Positions 18,814 to 33,484 of a DNA stretch of 64,000 nt are shown here, piece by piece. Within the stretch, counting starts at the first letter, position 1, and each line of letters starts with the position of its first letter. Made by a program: the position numbers and the translations under genes. A model generated the notes under the pieces. That model saw nothing but the letters and a program-made list of their open reading frames with translations, did not search any database and was not told where the DNA came from. The DNA lies in contig NZ_AUIE01000025.1 of NCBI RefSeq assembly GCF_000423545.1, forward strand, positions 55,367 to 119,366, written 5' to 3'. This DNA is from Metapseudomonas resinovorans DSM 21078. Its GTDB lineage: Bacteria; Pseudomonadota; Gammaproteobacteria; Pseudomonadales; Pseudomonadaceae.

Positions 18814-19659
18814 TCAACGCGGCAGATTGAGGTTCTTCCAGATTGCCAGGCTCGGTTCGGCCTGGTTCAGGGTGTAGAAGTGCAGACCGGGAGCACCGCC
18901 CTGGAGGAGCTGTTCGCTCATCTCGGTGATCACCTGCTCGCCGAAGGCCTGGATGCTCTGCGTGTCATCGGCGTAGGCCTCCAGTTGCTTGCGTATCCAG
19001 CGCGGGATTTCCGCGCCGCAGGCGTCGGAGAAACGGGCCAGCTTGCTGTAGTTGGTGATCGGCATGATGCCCGGGACTACCGGGATGTCCACGCCCAGCT
19101 TGCGTACGCGCTCGACGAAGTAGAAGTAGCTGTCGGCATTGAAGAAGTACTGGGTGATCGCGCTGCTGGCGCCGGCCTTGACCTTGCGCACGAAGTTGGC
19201 GAGGTCGGACTCGTAGCTGCGCGCCTGCGGGTGAACTTCCGGGTACGCGGCGACTTCGATGTGGAAGTGGTCACCGGTTTCGGCGCGGATGAATTCAACC
19301 AGTTCGTTGGCGAAGCGCAGCTCGCCGCTGGCCATGCCCATGCCCGACGGCAAGTCGCCACGCAGGGCGACGATGCGCTGGATGCCGGCATCCTTGTAGT
19401 GGGCCAGCAGGGCGCGCAGTTCGGCCTTGCTGTCACCGACGCAGGACAGGTGCGGTGCGGTCGGCACCTTCACCTCGCCGTCCAGCTGCAGCACGGTCTG
19501 CAGGGTGCGGTCGCGGGTGGAGCCGCCGGCACCATAGGTGCAGGAGAAGAAATCCGGCTGGTAGCTGGCCAGGGTGCGGGCGGTGGCCATGAGTTTTTCG
19601 TGCCCGGCTTCGGTCTTGGCAGGGAAGAACTCGAAGCTGTAACGGCGTTCTTGGGACAT
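18814..19659 (-). CDS. metF: Methylenetetrahydrofolate reductase (MetF)
   Basis: FAD-dependent TIM-barrel enzyme reducing 5,10-methylene-THF to 5-methyl-THF, the methyl donor for methionine synthesis. It has 281 residues, the usual bacterial length. Family features include SFEFFPAKTEAGHEKL at the N-terminus, TYGAGGSTRDRT, and the FAD region RGDLPSG near 110. AAGGA lies 8 bp upstream of the start. It follows ahcY by 71 bp on the same strand across a strong hairpin, so the two SAM-cycle genes form one unit with possibly unequal expression. Confidence 0.96.
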   Translation of the reverse strand: MSQERRYSFEFFPAKTEAGHEKLMATARTLASYQPDFFSCTYGAGGSTRDRTLQTVLQLDGEVKVPTAPHLSCVGDSKAELRALLAHYKDAGIQRIVALRGDLPSGMGMASGELRFANELVEFIRAETGDHFHIEVAAYPEVHPQARSYESDLANFVRKVKAGASSAITQYFFNADSYFYFVERVRKLGVDIPVVPGIMPITNYSKLARFSDACGAEIPRWIRKQLEAYADDTQSIQAFGEQVITEMSEQLLQGGAPGLHFYTLNQAEPSLAIWKNLNLPR

Positions 19660-19685
19660 TGAAGATTTCCTTCAGTGGCAGACCT

Positions 19686-19717
19686 CAAGCTGCGGGAAGA
19701 ACCTTCCCCGCAGCTTG
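19686..19717 (-). other. Strong intercistronic hairpin between ahcY and metF
   Basis: Minus-strand RNA arms CAAGCTGCGGGGAAG and CTTCCCGCAGCTTG with a 3-nt loop and one bulged G. No T run follows, so it is not a canonical terminator. It could protect the 3' end of ahcY mRNA, or tune how much transcription or translation reaches metF. Confidence 0.7.
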
Positions 19718-19730
19718 CTGCCCATGGCTC

Positions 19731-21389
<1,659 letters not shown>

Positions 21390-21474
21390 CTATCGCAGCC
21401 ATTGAAACCCTTGTTGCGACAAGCCTTAGTCGCGCGTCCATGATTCATCCCATCTCACACAAGGAGGACGCTGC

Positions 21475-21864
21475 ATGAATTTCCATACGCGCAAATGGAT
21501 CAAGCCCGAAGACCTCAACCCCAACGGCACCCTGTTCGGCGGTAGCCTGCTGAAGTGGATAGACGAAGAAGCGGCCATCTACGCCATCATCCAGCTCGGC
21601 AATCAGCGCGTGGTCACCAAGTTCATCTCCGAGATCAATTTCGTCAGTTCGGCGCGCCAGAGCGACATCATCGAGCTGGGCATCACCGCCACCGAGTTCG
21701 GCCGCACCTCCATCACCCTGTGTTGCGAGGTGCGCAACAAGATCACCCGCAAGAGCATCCTGACGATCGACAAGATGGTGTTCGTGAACATCGGTGAAGA
21801 CGGCCTTCCGGCGCCGCATGGCAAGACCGAGATCACCTTCATCAAGGACCAGTTCAAGGAATAA
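21475..21864 (+). CDS. Acyl-CoA thioesterase, hotdog fold (YciA/BFIT-like)
   Basis: A 129-residue single-hotdog thioesterase. The catalytic region NPNGTLFGGSLLKWIDEEAA carries the Asn/Gly and Asp typical of YciA-type enzymes, which hydrolyse a broad range of acyl-CoAs in the cytoplasm. An excellent AAGGAGG site lies about 8 bp upstream of the ATG. It is transcribed away from ahcY and stands alone. A GC-rich inverted repeat with arms GCCCGGGCG and CGCTCGGGC follows the stop. Confidence 0.9.
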   Translation: MNFHTRKWIKPEDLNPNGTLFGGSLLKWIDEEAAIYAIIQLGNQRVVTKFISEINFVSSARQSDIIELGITATEFGRTSITLCCEVRNKITRKSILTIDKMVFVNIGEDGLPAPHGKTEITFIKDQFKE

Positions 21865-22250
21865 TCATGCATTGGCCCGGGCGCGTTTCGCTCGGGCAGG
21901 CCTGCGATGGCTGGCGATGGCGCGACATCTCTCCACCGCCACAGCCAAGTTCACCGGGGGCGATTTCGGCCTGCGCCAGAACCACGACCCCGGTCGGCGC
22001 ACGTGGGGATTCAGCGCAGCAGCGCCTGCTCGGCTGCCTGCAGCTCGGCGCGGGTCGCCACGGGTAGGATAAAACGTCTGTTCATCGGTTTTTCCGCCAG
22101 TCGCGGGGGCTACATTCTGGCGGGAAACGCCGGCTGGTGCGGGCTGGATGGCCTCTTCATTGATCTGCGACAAACTGTCGCCAGGCTTGGTATTTGCCGG
22201 ACAGGTGGGGATACTGTCGCCCGCCTTCAGCCCTACCCGTGATCCTGCCG
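21865..22250. other. 386-bp gap with no convincing gene
   Basis: Contains the hairpin after the thioesterase gene and, on the minus strand at 22011-22085, a 24-codon frame beginning MNRRFILPVATRAEL and ending in a stop. Its amphipathic look hints at a remnant of a longer gene, but the ribosome site is weak and nothing continues it. The right end should carry the promoter of the cytochrome gene. Confidence 0.4.
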
Positions 22251-25731
<3,481 letters not shown>

Positions 25732-25750
25732 CTATCGGTTTTCCTATTCG

Positions 25751-26752
25751 TTACCGGTGGGTGAGTTCGCTTCGTGAGTCCGGTTTGGCGAAGTGCCGAA
25801 CCTGAATCTGAAAGCCGTTTCGCAAGCCAATGTAGAGGCTCTCGCCGGGCGTGAGCCCCGCGGCATTGGCCCAACGGGCCAGGTCGTCCTGTTCGAAGCC
25901 CAACCATAGATCGCCGCAGGCCTCCCTGGCCCAACTCTGGTTGTGGCTGCACAGCTCGGTTACCAGCAGGGCGCCACCTGGCTGCACCCGCTGGGCCAAT
26001 TGTTTCATCGCATCGGCCGGTGCCGCGAAGTGGTGCAGGACCATGTTCAGCACCACGCAGTCGGCGGCCGCCTGCTCGTCATTCAGGGCATCGGCCAGTC
26101 GCAGTTCGACGTTGCCGAGGCCTTTTTCGCTGCAGCGCATCCGCGCCAGTTCCAGCATGGCCGGGCTGTTGTCCAGCGCCGTGACCTGGCGGAAGCGCCG
26201 CGCCAGGTCCGGCAGGAAACCGCCGTCACCAGGCCCGACCTCCAGTGCCGTGGCGCCGGTTTCGAAACCCAGTGCGTCGAGCAATGCCAGCACGCTGTCA
26301 CGGTATTGCGGCAATCCTGCGATCAGGTCTTGCTGCGCCTGGAATTTTTCCGCCGCGCGGGCGAAGAAGTCGCGGCTGACCGCTTCGCGCTGGGCATGCA
26401 CTTCGGCGATGCGCCCGGCGATCTCGGCCGGTAGCTCCAGTTCGTCGACTTCGGCCAACAGGGCTGCGTGCAACATGCCGCCGACCCGCTCGTTCTGCGC
26501 CAGGGCACGACGGTAGAAAATCGCATTGCCTTCGCGCCGGGTCGCCACCAACCCCGCCTGCGCCAGCACCTTGAGGTGATGGCTCATGCCTGATTGGCCG
26601 GTGGCGAAGATCTGTGCCAGTTCCAGCACGCCGAAGGAGTCGTTGGCCAGTACCCGCAGCACGTTCAGGCGCAGTGGGTCGCCGCCGGCCTTGCACAGGG
26701 CGGCCAGCTCGTCGCTGTCGTCATGGCGGATCTGGGGTACGCGCAGGCTCAT
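25751..26752 (-). CDS. sahR: ArsR-family regulator fused to a SAM-methyltransferase domain (SahR type)
   Basis: A 333-residue fusion. Residues about 15-95 form an ArsR winged helix (LAQIFATGQSGMSHHLKVL is the recognition region). Residues about 145-310 form a class I methyltransferase domain with the SAM motif LEVGPGDGGFLPDLA. This architecture beside metK matches SahR, described as a proteobacterial repressor of SAM-cycle genes that responds to SAH. Whether the second domain is catalytic or only a sensor is not visible. It is first of a sahR-metK unit and preceded by a perfect palindrome. Confidence 0.85.
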   Translation of the reverse strand: MSLRVPQIRHDDSDELAALCKAGGDPLRLNVLRVLANDSFGVLELAQIFATGQSGMSHHLKVLAQAGLVATRREGNAIFYRRALAQNERVGGMLHAALLAEVDELELPAEIAGRIAEVHAQREAVSRDFFARAAEKFQAQQDLIAGLPQYRDSVLALLDALGFETGATALEVGPGDGGFLPDLARRFRQVTALDNSPAMLELARMRCSEKGLGNVELRLADALNDEQAAADCVVLNMVLHHFAAPADAMKQLAQRVQPGGALLVTELCSHNQSWAREACGDLWLGFEQDDLARWANAAGLTPGESLYIGLRNGFQIQVRHFAKPDSRSELTHR

Positions 26753-26792
26753 AGGGGGCGCAGTCTAGCCCCCGTCCCCGGGTGTCGCAATG

Positions 26793-26818
26793 CCAATATC
26801 AAAAAGTTTTGATATTGG
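26793..26818. promoter_or_regulatory. Perfect 12-bp inverted repeat upstream of sahR (likely operator)
   Basis: Arms CCAATATCAAAA and TTTTGATATTGG around AG, centred about 53 bp before the sahR start. Size, AT-rich symmetry and position fit an ArsR-family operator, so SahR autoregulation together with metK is likely. It also sits just after the upstream LysR stop and ends without a long T run, so use as a terminator is less likely. Confidence 0.72.
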
Positions 26819-26829
26819 GTGATCGGCGG

Positions 26830-27711
26830 TTAGCCGGGTTTCCGCGTCAGTTCGAGGAACGCGGCCGGTGCCGGGCTCAGGCTCTGCCCTGGCCGCCATA
26901 GAGCGTGGAGTTCGCGTTCGATGCGCAGGTCGCTTACCTCCAGGCGCACCAGGCGGCCGCTGGCCAGTTCCGCGCGGACCATGTGCGGCGATAGCCAGGC
27001 GATGCCGCGGCCGTCCTGCACCAGGCGTTTCAACGCTTCGGTGCTGCCGATGGACATCCGCACGCGCAGTTCGATGCCCCGTTCGCGGTACGCCTGCTCG
27101 ACGCTCGCGCGCGTGGCCGAGCCCTGTTCGCGCAGGTAGTGGTCCTGCCCGGCGAGATCCCGGGCGCTGAGTTCGCCGTGTCCAGCCAGCGGGTGCGTCG
27201 GGCCGACCACTGCCAGCAGGCGGTCGCGGTCCAGCAGGTGGCTGGAAAAGGCCTGGCGGTCGAACGCGCCTTCGACGAAGCCGAGGCTGATGCGGCCATC
27301 TTCCAGCTGGGCTGCCACCTCGCGGGTATTGCTGACGGCGAGGTCCACCGCCACGGACGGATGCACCTGGTGGAAACGTTCGATCAGTTCCGGCAGCAGG
27401 TAGCTGCCCAGGGTGGCGCTGGCGCCAAGGCGAAGCTCACCGTCATCGAGGCTGGCGAAACCGCGCAGGTCGCGCTCGGCGGCGGCTTCCAAGGCGAAGA
27501 TGCGCTGGGCGTATTGCAGCAGGCGCTGGCCGCCCTCGGTCAGGTTGACCCCGCGTGGCCGGCGGTCGAACAGGGTGAGGCCGATGCTGGCTTCCAGATC
27601 GCGGATTTCCCGGGTTACCGCCGGCTGACTGATGAACAGACGGCTGGCGCCGGCACTGATGCTGCCGCTCTCGGCGACGGCAAGGAAGACCTTGAGGTGG
27701 TGCAGATTCAT
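26830..27711 (-). CDS. LysR-type regulator divergent from a TDT transporter gene
   Basis: A 293-residue LTTR, start fixed by the canonical MNLHHLKVFLAVAESGS. N-terminal winged HTH (residues 1-60) with SRLFISQPAVTREI as recognition segment, then the two-lobed effector domain. It is transcribed away from the TDT gene across a 108-bp gap with a symmetrical AT-rich site, the standard LysR arrangement, so it should control that transporter. Similar regulators (CysB/CbbR-like) sense small metabolites; the effector here is unknown. Confidence 0.88.
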   Translation of the reverse strand: MNLHHLKVFLAVAESGSISAGASRLFISQPAVTREIRDLEASIGLTLFDRRPRGVNLTEGGQRLLQYAQRIFALEAAAERDLRGFASLDDGELRLGASATLGSYLLPELIERFHQVHPSVAVDLAVSNTREVAAQLEDGRISLGFVEGAFDRQAFSSHLLDRDRLLAVVGPTHPLAGHGELSARDLAGQDHYLREQGSATRASVEQAYRERGIELRVRMSIGSTEALKRLVQDGRGIAWLSPHMVRAELASGRLVRLEVSDLRIERELHALWRPGQSLSPAPAAFLELTRKPG

Positions 27712-27738
27712 AAATGAAAGGCATGCGTTAGATGCTGA

Positions 27739-27755
27739 ATATGTATTTTTCATAT
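27739..27755. promoter_or_regulatory. Candidate LysR site in the LysR/TDT intergenic region
   Basis: Inverted repeat ATATG-N7-CATAT with dyad symmetry and a T-N11-A frame, 28 bp from the LysR start and 65 bp from the transporter start. Confidence 0.5.
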
Positions 27756-27819
27756 AGCACGGCTCGGCCTAGTCTGGCTCGGTCTTTCCCGCTGCGGGAT
27801 CACCCGACCGGAGTCCACG

Positions 27820-28953
27820 ATGCCACGCCCCTTTACCCGCCTCGCCGAGCCCTTGGCGTTCGTTCGTCAGTTCACCCCCAGTTGGTTCGCCGTGACCATG
27901 GGCACTGGTGCGCTGGCGTTGGTCGTGGCGGCGTTGCCCTGGGGCGGGGAGCTGGAGGCGCGGCTGGCGGAGGCGCTGTGGTTGTTCAATGCCGCACTCT
28001 TCGTGGGCTTCGCCCTGTTGTTCGTTGCGCGGGTTCTGCTGTTTCGCGACACCGTGCGACCGATGCTGCTACACCCGGTGCAGTCGATGTTCCTCGGCGC
28101 CATTCCCATGGGGCTGGCAACCCTGATCAACGGGCTGGTGCTGTTCGGCGTGCCGCGCTGGGGCGATGGGGTGCTCGCCGTTGCTCATGGGTTGTGGTGG
28201 CTGGATGTGATGCTGGCACTGGGTGTCGCCCTGTTGGTGCCTTATTTGATGTTCACCCGGCAGGACCACGCCCTGGAGAAGCTCACGGCGGTCTGGCTGC
28301 TGCCCATCGTCGCCCCCGAAGTGGCGGCATCCTCGGCCGGCGTGTTGGCGCCGCACCTGGCGCCGGAGCTGGCGCGGCAGATGCTGGTTGTGGGCTACCT
28401 GCTCTGGGGCGTCTCCCTGAGCCTGGCCTTCTCCCTTATCACGCTGGTGCTGCTGCGCCTGGCCCTGCACAAATTGCCGGGCAGCGAGTTCGCCGCGACC
28501 AGTTGGCTACCGGTCGGCCCGTTAGCCACGGGCTGCCTGGGGCTGCTGAGTCTGGGCAAGGCGATGCCGGCCGCCTTTGCCGGCACCGCGCTGGCGGGTG
28601 TGGCGGAACTCGCCCGCGATGTCGGTTTGCTCGGCGGCCTGCTGCTCTGGGGGGCTGCGGCCTGGTGGCTGGTGATGGCGCTGTTCTGCACCCGCCGCCA
28701 CTTGCGCCAGGAGATGCGCTTCAATCTCGGCTGGTGGGGTTTCACCTTCCCGCTGGCGGTATTCACCCTGGCCACCTTCGAGCTCCAGCGGCGCACAGGG
28801 ATGGGTTTCTTCGGCCCGGCGGGCGCGGCGCTGGCCCTCGGACTGGCGCTGATCTGGCTGCAAGTGATGGCGCGGACACTGGGCGGACTCTGGCACGGAG
28901 AACTGTTCCAGGCGCCCTGCCTTGCGGCTGCGGAGGGACTTTCGCGCAACTGA
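27820..28953 (+). CDS. TDT family (tellurite-resistance/dicarboxylate/sulfite) membrane transporter
   Basis: A 377-residue inner-membrane protein with about ten hydrophobic helices and the family opening FTPSWFAVTMGTGALALVVA. The TDT/SLAC1 family includes TehA, yeast Ssu1 sulfite exporter and the malate permease Mae1. The substrate here cannot be told; a small anion such as sulfite is a reasonable guess. It is divergent from a LysR regulator. The pair sits between sahR and tkt, which are adjacent in PAO1 as I remember it, so it looks like an insertion. Confidence 0.85.
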   Translation: MPRPFTRLAEPLAFVRQFTPSWFAVTMGTGALALVVAALPWGGELEARLAEALWLFNAALFVGFALLFVARVLLFRDTVRPMLLHPVQSMFLGAIPMGLATLINGLVLFGVPRWGDGVLAVAHGLWWLDVMLALGVALLVPYLMFTRQDHALEKLTAVWLLPIVAPEVAASSAGVLAPHLAPELARQMLVVGYLLWGVSLSLAFSLITLVLLRLALHKLPGSEFAATSWLPVGPLATGCLGLLSLGKAMPAAFAGTALAGVAELARDVGLLGGLLLWGAAAWWLVMALFCTRRHLRQEMRFNLGWWGFTFPLAVFTLATFELQRRTGMGFFGPAGAALALGLALIWLQVMARTLGGLWHGELFQAPCLAAAEGLSRN

Positions 28954-29057
28954 CCGGCGAACTGCGACCATCTGTGATTGCCCGCGACCTGCCGGCTGGG
29001 CGAAAATAGCGGCCTTTTTTCGATTAGCCGTCTATTCAGACCTGCAGGAGATAAGCG

Positions 29058-31058
29058 ATGCCCAGCCGTCGTGAGCGTGCCAATGCCATTCGTGCCCTGA
29101 GCATGGATGCTGTGCAGAAAGCCAACAGCGGCCACCCCGGCGCCCCCATGGGAATGGCCGATATCGCCGAAGTGCTCTGGCGGGATTACCTGCAGCACAA
29201 CCCGAACAACCCCGAATGGCCCAACCGTGACCGCTTCGTGCTGTCCAACGGCCACGGCTCGATGCTGAACTACTCGCTGCTGCACCTGACCGGCTACGAT
29301 CTCACCATCGAAGACCTGAAAAACTTCCGCCAGCTCGGTAGCCGCACGCCGGGTCACCCGGAATACGGCTACACCGCCGGCGTGGAAACCACCACCGGTC
29401 CGCTGGGCCAGGGCATCGCCAACGCCGTTGGCTTCGCCATCGCCGAAAAGACCCTGGCTGCCCAGTTCAACCGTGAAGGCCACAACATCGTCGACCACAA
29501 CACCTACGTGTTCCTCGGCGATGGCTGCATGATGGAAGGCATTTCCCATGAAGTCTGTGCCCTGGCCGGTACCCTGGGCCTGGGCAAGCTGGTCGCCTTC
29601 TACGACGACAACGGCATCTCCATCGACGGCGAAGTCCATGGCTGGTTCACCGATGACACCCCGAAGCGCTTCGAAGCCTACGGCTGGCAGGTGATCCGCA
29701 ATGTCGACGGCCATGACGCCGACGAGATCAAGACCGCCATCGAGACCGCGCGCAAGTCCAGCGACCGTCCGACCCTGATCTGCTGCAAGACCGTGATCGG
29801 TTTTGGTTCGCCGAACAAGCAGGGCAAGGAAGAGTGCCACGGTGCGCCGCTGGGCAACGACGAAATCGCCCTGACCCGCGCTGCGCTGGGCTGGAACCAT
29901 GCGCCCTTCGAAGTCCCGGCCGACATCTACGCCGAGTGGGACGCCAAGGCTGCCGGTGCCGCCCGTGAGGCCGCGTGGAACGAGCGCTTCGCCGCCTACG
30001 CCGCCGCCCATCCGGAACTGGCTGCCGAGTTCCAGCGCCGCATCAAGGGCCAACTTCCGGCCGACTTCTCCGCCAAGGCCGATGCCTACATCGCTGAAGT
30101 TGCCGCCAAGGGCGAAACCATCGCCAGCCGCAAGGCCAGCCAGAACGCCCTGAATGCCTTTGGTCCGCTGCTGCCGGAATTCCTCGGTGGCTCGGCTGAC
30201 CTGGCCGGCTCCAACCTGACCCTGTGGAAAGGCTGCAAGGGCGTGTCCGCTGAAGATGCCTCCGGCAACTACCTGTTCTACGGCGTTCGCGAATTCGGCA
30301 TGAGCGCCATCATGAACGGCATCGCCCTGCACGGCGGCTTCATTCCTTACGGCGCCACCTTCCTGGTGTTCATGGAATACGCCTGCAACGCCGTGCGCAT
30401 GGCCGCGCTGATGAAGAAGCGCGTGCTGTTCGTCTACACCCACGACTCCATTGGTCTGGGCGAAGACGGTCCGACCCACCAGCCGGTCGAGCAGCTCGCC
30501 AGCCTGCGCTGCACCCCTAACCTGAACACCTGGCGTCCGGCCGACGCGGTGGAATCCGCCGTGGCCTGGAAGTCCGCCATCGAGCGCAATGACGGCCCGA
30601 GCGCGCTGATCTTCTCCCGCCAGAACCTGCCTCATCAGGCGCGCGATGCCGGCCAGATCGCCGACATCGCCCGCGGTGGCTATGTGCTGAAGGACAGCGA
30701 TGGCGAGCCGGAGCTGATCCTGATCGCCACTGGTTCCGAAGTCGGCCTGGCCGTTCAGGCCTTCGACAAGCTGACCGCCGCCGGTCGCAAGGTGCGCGTG
30801 GTGTCCATGCCGTCCACCAACCTGTTCGACCAGCAGGACGCCGCCTACAAGCAGGCCGTACTGCCGGTGCAGGTTGGCGCGCGCATCGCCATCGAGGCCG
30901 CCCATGCCGACTTCTGGTACAAGTACGTCGGTCTGGAAGGCCGCGTGATCGGTATGACCAGCTTCGGTGAGTCGGCCCCGGCCGCCGCGCTGTTCGAGCA
31001 CTTCGGCTTCACCGTCGACAACATCGTCGGCACCGCCGAAGAGCTGCTGGACGTCTGA
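29058..31058 (+). CDS. tkt: Transketolase
   Basis: Thiamine-diphosphate enzyme moving two-carbon units in the pentose phosphate pathway. At 666 residues it is full length: ThDP/pyrimidine domains with [11 protein letters not shown] (25-35), the ThDP-metal motif [12 protein letters not shown] (about 153-164), a transketolase central domain with [16 protein letters not shown], and a C-terminal domain. AGGAG lies 7 bp upstream of the start. It begins a same-strand series tkt-epd-pgk-fba. A large palindrome separates it from epd. Confidence 0.97.
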   Translation: MPSRRERANAIRALSMDAVQKANSGHPGAPMGMADIAEVLWRDYLQHNPNNPEWPNRDRFVLSNGHGSMLNYSLLHLTGYDLTIEDLKNFRQLGSRTPGHPEYGYTAGVETTTGPLGQGIANAVGFAIAEKTLAAQFNREGHNIVDHNTYVFLGDGCMMEGISHEVCALAGTLGLGKLVAFYDDNGISIDGEVHGWFTDDTPKRFEAYGWQVIRNVDGHDADEIKTAIETARKSSDRPTLICCKTVIGFGSPNKQGKEECHGAPLGNDEIALTRAALGWNHAPFEVPADIYAEWDAKAAGAAREAAWNERFAAYAAAHPELAAEFQRRIKGQLPADFSAKADAYIAEVAAKGETIASRKASQNALNAFGPLLPEFLGGSADLAGSNLTLWKGCKGVSAEDASGNYLFYGVREFGMSAIMNGIALHGGFIPYGATFLVFMEYACNAVRMAALMKKRVLFVYTHDSIGLGEDGPTHQPVEQLASLRCTPNLNTWRPADAVESAVAWKSAIERNDGPSALIFSRQNLPHQARDAGQIADIARGGYVLKDSDGEPELILIATGSEVGLAVQAFDKLTAAGRKVRVVSMPSTNLFDQQDAAYKQAVLPVQVGARIAIEAAHADFWYKYVGLEGRVIGMTSFGESAPAAALFEHFGFTVDNIVGTAEELLDV

Positions 31059-31128
31059 GTAGGATGAGTTGAGCCCGCGATACCCATCGGTATGCAGCAT
31101 GGGTATCGCTGCGCTCCACCCATCCTAC
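31059..31128. repeat. 70-bp imperfect palindrome between tkt and epd
   Basis: Outer arms GTAGGATGAGTTGAGC and GCGCTCCACCCATCCTAC, inner arms CGCGATACCCAT and ATGGGTATCGC. It starts immediately at the tkt stop codon. It belongs to a GTAGGATGG-type repeat often seen between Pseudomonas genes and could form a long stem in the mRNA. Confidence 0.75.
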
Positions 31129-31180
31129 GGTCCGCCCTCCCGCGTTGCGCGGGAGTGGCTTTTCGATCCGAGACCGCCCC

Positions 31181-32230
31181 ATGCCTAGCAATCGCCCCTT
31201 CAAAGTCGCCCTCAACGGCTACGGCCGTATTGGCCGTTGCGTGCTGCGCGCGCTCCATGAGCGCAGTGGCGGGGCGAGCTTCGAGATCGTCGCGCTGAAC
31301 GACCTGGCCGACCAGGCCAGCATCGAGTACCTGACCCGTTTCGACTCCACACACGGGCGCTTCCCCGGCGAAGTGCGTGTGGATGGCGATTGCCTGCATA
31401 TCAACGGCAACTGCGTGAAAGTGCTGCGCAGCGCCGAACCGGAGGGCATCGACTGGGCCGCCCTCGACGTGGACCTGGTGCTGGAATGCTCCGGCCAGTA
31501 CACCCATCGTCAACAGGCCGAGCGTTTCCTGGCTGCCGGCGCGCCCCGGGTGCTGCTGTCGCAGCCGATGAGCGGCGAAGCGGACATCGACGCCACCATC
31601 GTCTACGGCGTCAACCAGGACAGCCTGACCGGCTCCGAAAAGCTGGTGTCCAACGCCTCCTGCACCACCAACTGCGGCGTGCCGCTGCTGAAACTTCTCA
31701 ACGAGTCCGTGGGTCTGGAGTACGTCTCCATTACCACCATCCACTCGGCGATGAATGACCAGCCCGTGATCGACGCCTACCACCACGAAGACCTGCGCCG
31801 CACCCGCTCCGCCTTCCAGTCGGTGATTCCGGTATCCACCGGACTCGCCCGGGGCATCGAGCGCCTGCTGCCGGAACTGACCGGGCGCATCCAGGCCAAG
31901 GCCATCCGCGTGCCGACGGTGAATGTGTCCTGCCTGGACATCACCCTGCAGACCGCCCGCGATACCTCGGCCGCCGAGATCAACCAGGTGCTCCGCGAGG
32001 CCGCGGAAAGCGGCCCGCTGAAGGGCCTGTTGGCCTACACCGAGCTGCCCCACGCCAGCTGCGATTTCAACCACGATCCCCATTCCGCCATCGTCGATGG
32101 CAGCCAGACCCGCGTGTCCGGCCCGCGCCTGGTCAACCTGCTGGCCTGGTTCGACAACGAATGGGGCTTCGCCAACCGTATGCTCGACACCGCAGACCAC
32201 TATCTGCGGGTTTCCGCTGTTTCTCGTTAA
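31181..32230 (+). CDS. epd: D-erythrose-4-phosphate dehydrogenase (Epd)
   Basis: NAD-dependent oxidation of erythrose 4-phosphate to 4-phosphoerythronate, the first step of pyridoxal phosphate synthesis in gammaproteobacteria. The 349 residues are GAPDH-like: Rossmann motif VALNGYGRIGRCVLRAL and catalytic Cys in SNASCTTNCG. Placement between tkt and pgk is the classic epd position. Start 31181 (MPSNRPF) agrees with the Rossmann fold beginning at once. Substrate choice over GAPDH is inferred from context and family, and is fairly safe. Confidence 0.92.
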   Translation: MPSNRPFKVALNGYGRIGRCVLRALHERSGGASFEIVALNDLADQASIEYLTRFDSTHGRFPGEVRVDGDCLHINGNCVKVLRSAEPEGIDWAALDVDLVLECSGQYTHRQQAERFLAAGAPRVLLSQPMSGEADIDATIVYGVNQDSLTGSEKLVSNASCTTNCGVPLLKLLNESVGLEYVSITTIHSAMNDQPVIDAYHHEDLRRTRSAFQSVIPVSTGLARGIERLLPELTGRIQAKAIRVPTVNVSCLDITLQTARDTSAAEINQVLREAAESGPLKGLLAYTELPHASCDFNHDPHSAIVDGSQTRVSGPRLVNLLAWFDNEWGFANRMLDTADHYLRVSAVSR

Positions 32231-32258
32231 CAACCAGCCCCCGTGAAGGACTGACCCC

Positions 32259-33419
32259 ATGACCGTGTTGAAAATGACCGACCTCGACCTCCAGGGTAAG
32301 CGCGTACTGATCCGTGAGGATCTCAACGTGCCGGTGAAGGACGGCGTCGTGAAGAGTGATGCGCGCATCCTCGCCTCCCTGCCGACCATCAAGCTGGCAC
32401 TGGAGAAGGGCGCGGCGGTAATGGTCTGCTCCCACCTGGGCCGTCCCACCGAAGGCGAGTTCTCCGAAGAGAACAGCCTCAAGCCAGTCGCCGACTACCT
32501 GAGCAAGGCCCTCGGTCGCGAAGTGCCGCTGGTGGCCGACTACCTCGGTGGTGTTGATGTGCAGCCCGGCCAGGTCGTGCTGTTCGAGAACGTGCGCTTC
32601 AACAAGGGCGAGAAGAAGAACGCCGACGAGCTGGCCCAGCAGTACGCCGCCCTGTGCGACGTCTTCGTGATGGACGCCTTCGGTACCGCCCATCGCGCCG
32701 AGGGATCGACTCACGGCGTCGCCAAGTTCGCCAAGGTCGCCGCTGCCGGCCCGCTGCTGGCTGCCGAGCTGGATGCACTGGGCAAGGCCCTGGGCAACCC
32801 GGCCCGTCCGATGGCCGCCATCGTTGCCGGCTCCAAGGTGTCCACCAAGCTCGATGTGCTGAACTCCCTGTCGCAGATCTGCGACCAACTGATCGTCGGC
32901 GGCGGCATCGCCAACACCTTCCTCGCCGCGGCGGGCTACAAGGTGGGCAAGTCCCTGTACGAGGCTGACCTGGTCGACACCGCCAAGGCCATCGCCGCCA
33001 AGGTCAGCGTGCCGCTGCCGGTTGATGTGGTGGTTGCCAAGGAGTTCGCCGAGAGCGCCGCCGCTACCGTCAAGGCCATCGCCGATGTTGCCGATGACGA
33101 CATGATCCTGGATATCGGCCCGCAGACCGCCGCCCAGTTCGCCGAGCTGCTGAAGTCCTCGAAGACCATCCTCTGGAACGGTCCGGTGGGTGTGTTCGAG
33201 TTCGACCAGTTCGGCAACGGCACCAAGGTCCTGGCGCTGGCCATCGCCGAAAGCCCGGCCTTCTCCATCGCTGGCGGCGGCGACACCCTGGCGGCGATCG
33301 ACAAGTACGGCGTGAACGAGCAGATCTCCTACATTTCCACCGGCGGTGGCGCATTCCTCGAGTTCGTTGAAGGTAAAGTGCTCCCGGCCGTAGAGGTTCT
33401 GGAGCAGCGCGCCAAGTAA
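32259..33419 (+). CDS. pgk: Phosphoglycerate kinase
   Basis: Glycolytic and gluconeogenic kinase interconverting 1,3-bisphosphoglycerate and 3-phosphoglycerate. It has 386 residues, complete. Signature near the N-terminus: [16 protein letters not shown]; substrate region [12 protein letters not shown]; nucleotide region [29 protein letters not shown]. It follows epd by 28 bp, likely in one operon. In Pseudomonas it serves mainly gluconeogenesis. Confidence 0.97.
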   Translation: MTVLKMTDLDLQGKRVLIREDLNVPVKDGVVKSDARILASLPTIKLALEKGAAVMVCSHLGRPTEGEFSEENSLKPVADYLSKALGREVPLVADYLGGVDVQPGQVVLFENVRFNKGEKKNADELAQQYAALCDVFVMDAFGTAHRAEGSTHGVAKFAKVAAAGPLLAAELDALGKALGNPARPMAAIVAGSKVSTKLDVLNSLSQICDQLIVGGGIANTFLAAAGYKVGKSLYEADLVDTAKAIAAKVSVPLPVDVVVAKEFAESAAATVKAIADVADDDMILDIGPQTAAQFAELLKSSKTILWNGPVGVFEFDQFGNGTKVLALAIAESPAFSIAGGGDTLAAIDKYGVNEQISYISTGGGAFLEFVEGKVLPAVEVLEQRAK

Positions 33420-33484
33420 AACGACCTAAACCATGGCAGGCACCCGTGGTCCCTTGAAAGGGGATGCAAAAAGGAGTGTCTGCC

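Noticed and set aside
22011..22085. 24-codon frame MNRRFILPVATRAEL as a small protein gene
   Set aside because: Weak ribosome site and no supporting context; kept only as a note in the gap entry.
25732..25750. SAM riboswitch before metK
   Set aside because: Only 19 bp separate sahR and metK, too short for any known SAM aptamer.
28395..31100. About 900-codon minus-strand frame covering tkt and the TDT gene
   Set aside because: Antisense to transketolase and a membrane transporter; composition shows it is a by-product of third-position GC bias.
31181..32230. Annotation of the epd gene as glyceraldehyde-3-phosphate dehydrogenase
   Set aside because: The fold is shared, but the place between tkt and pgk and the overall sequence character fit Epd better.
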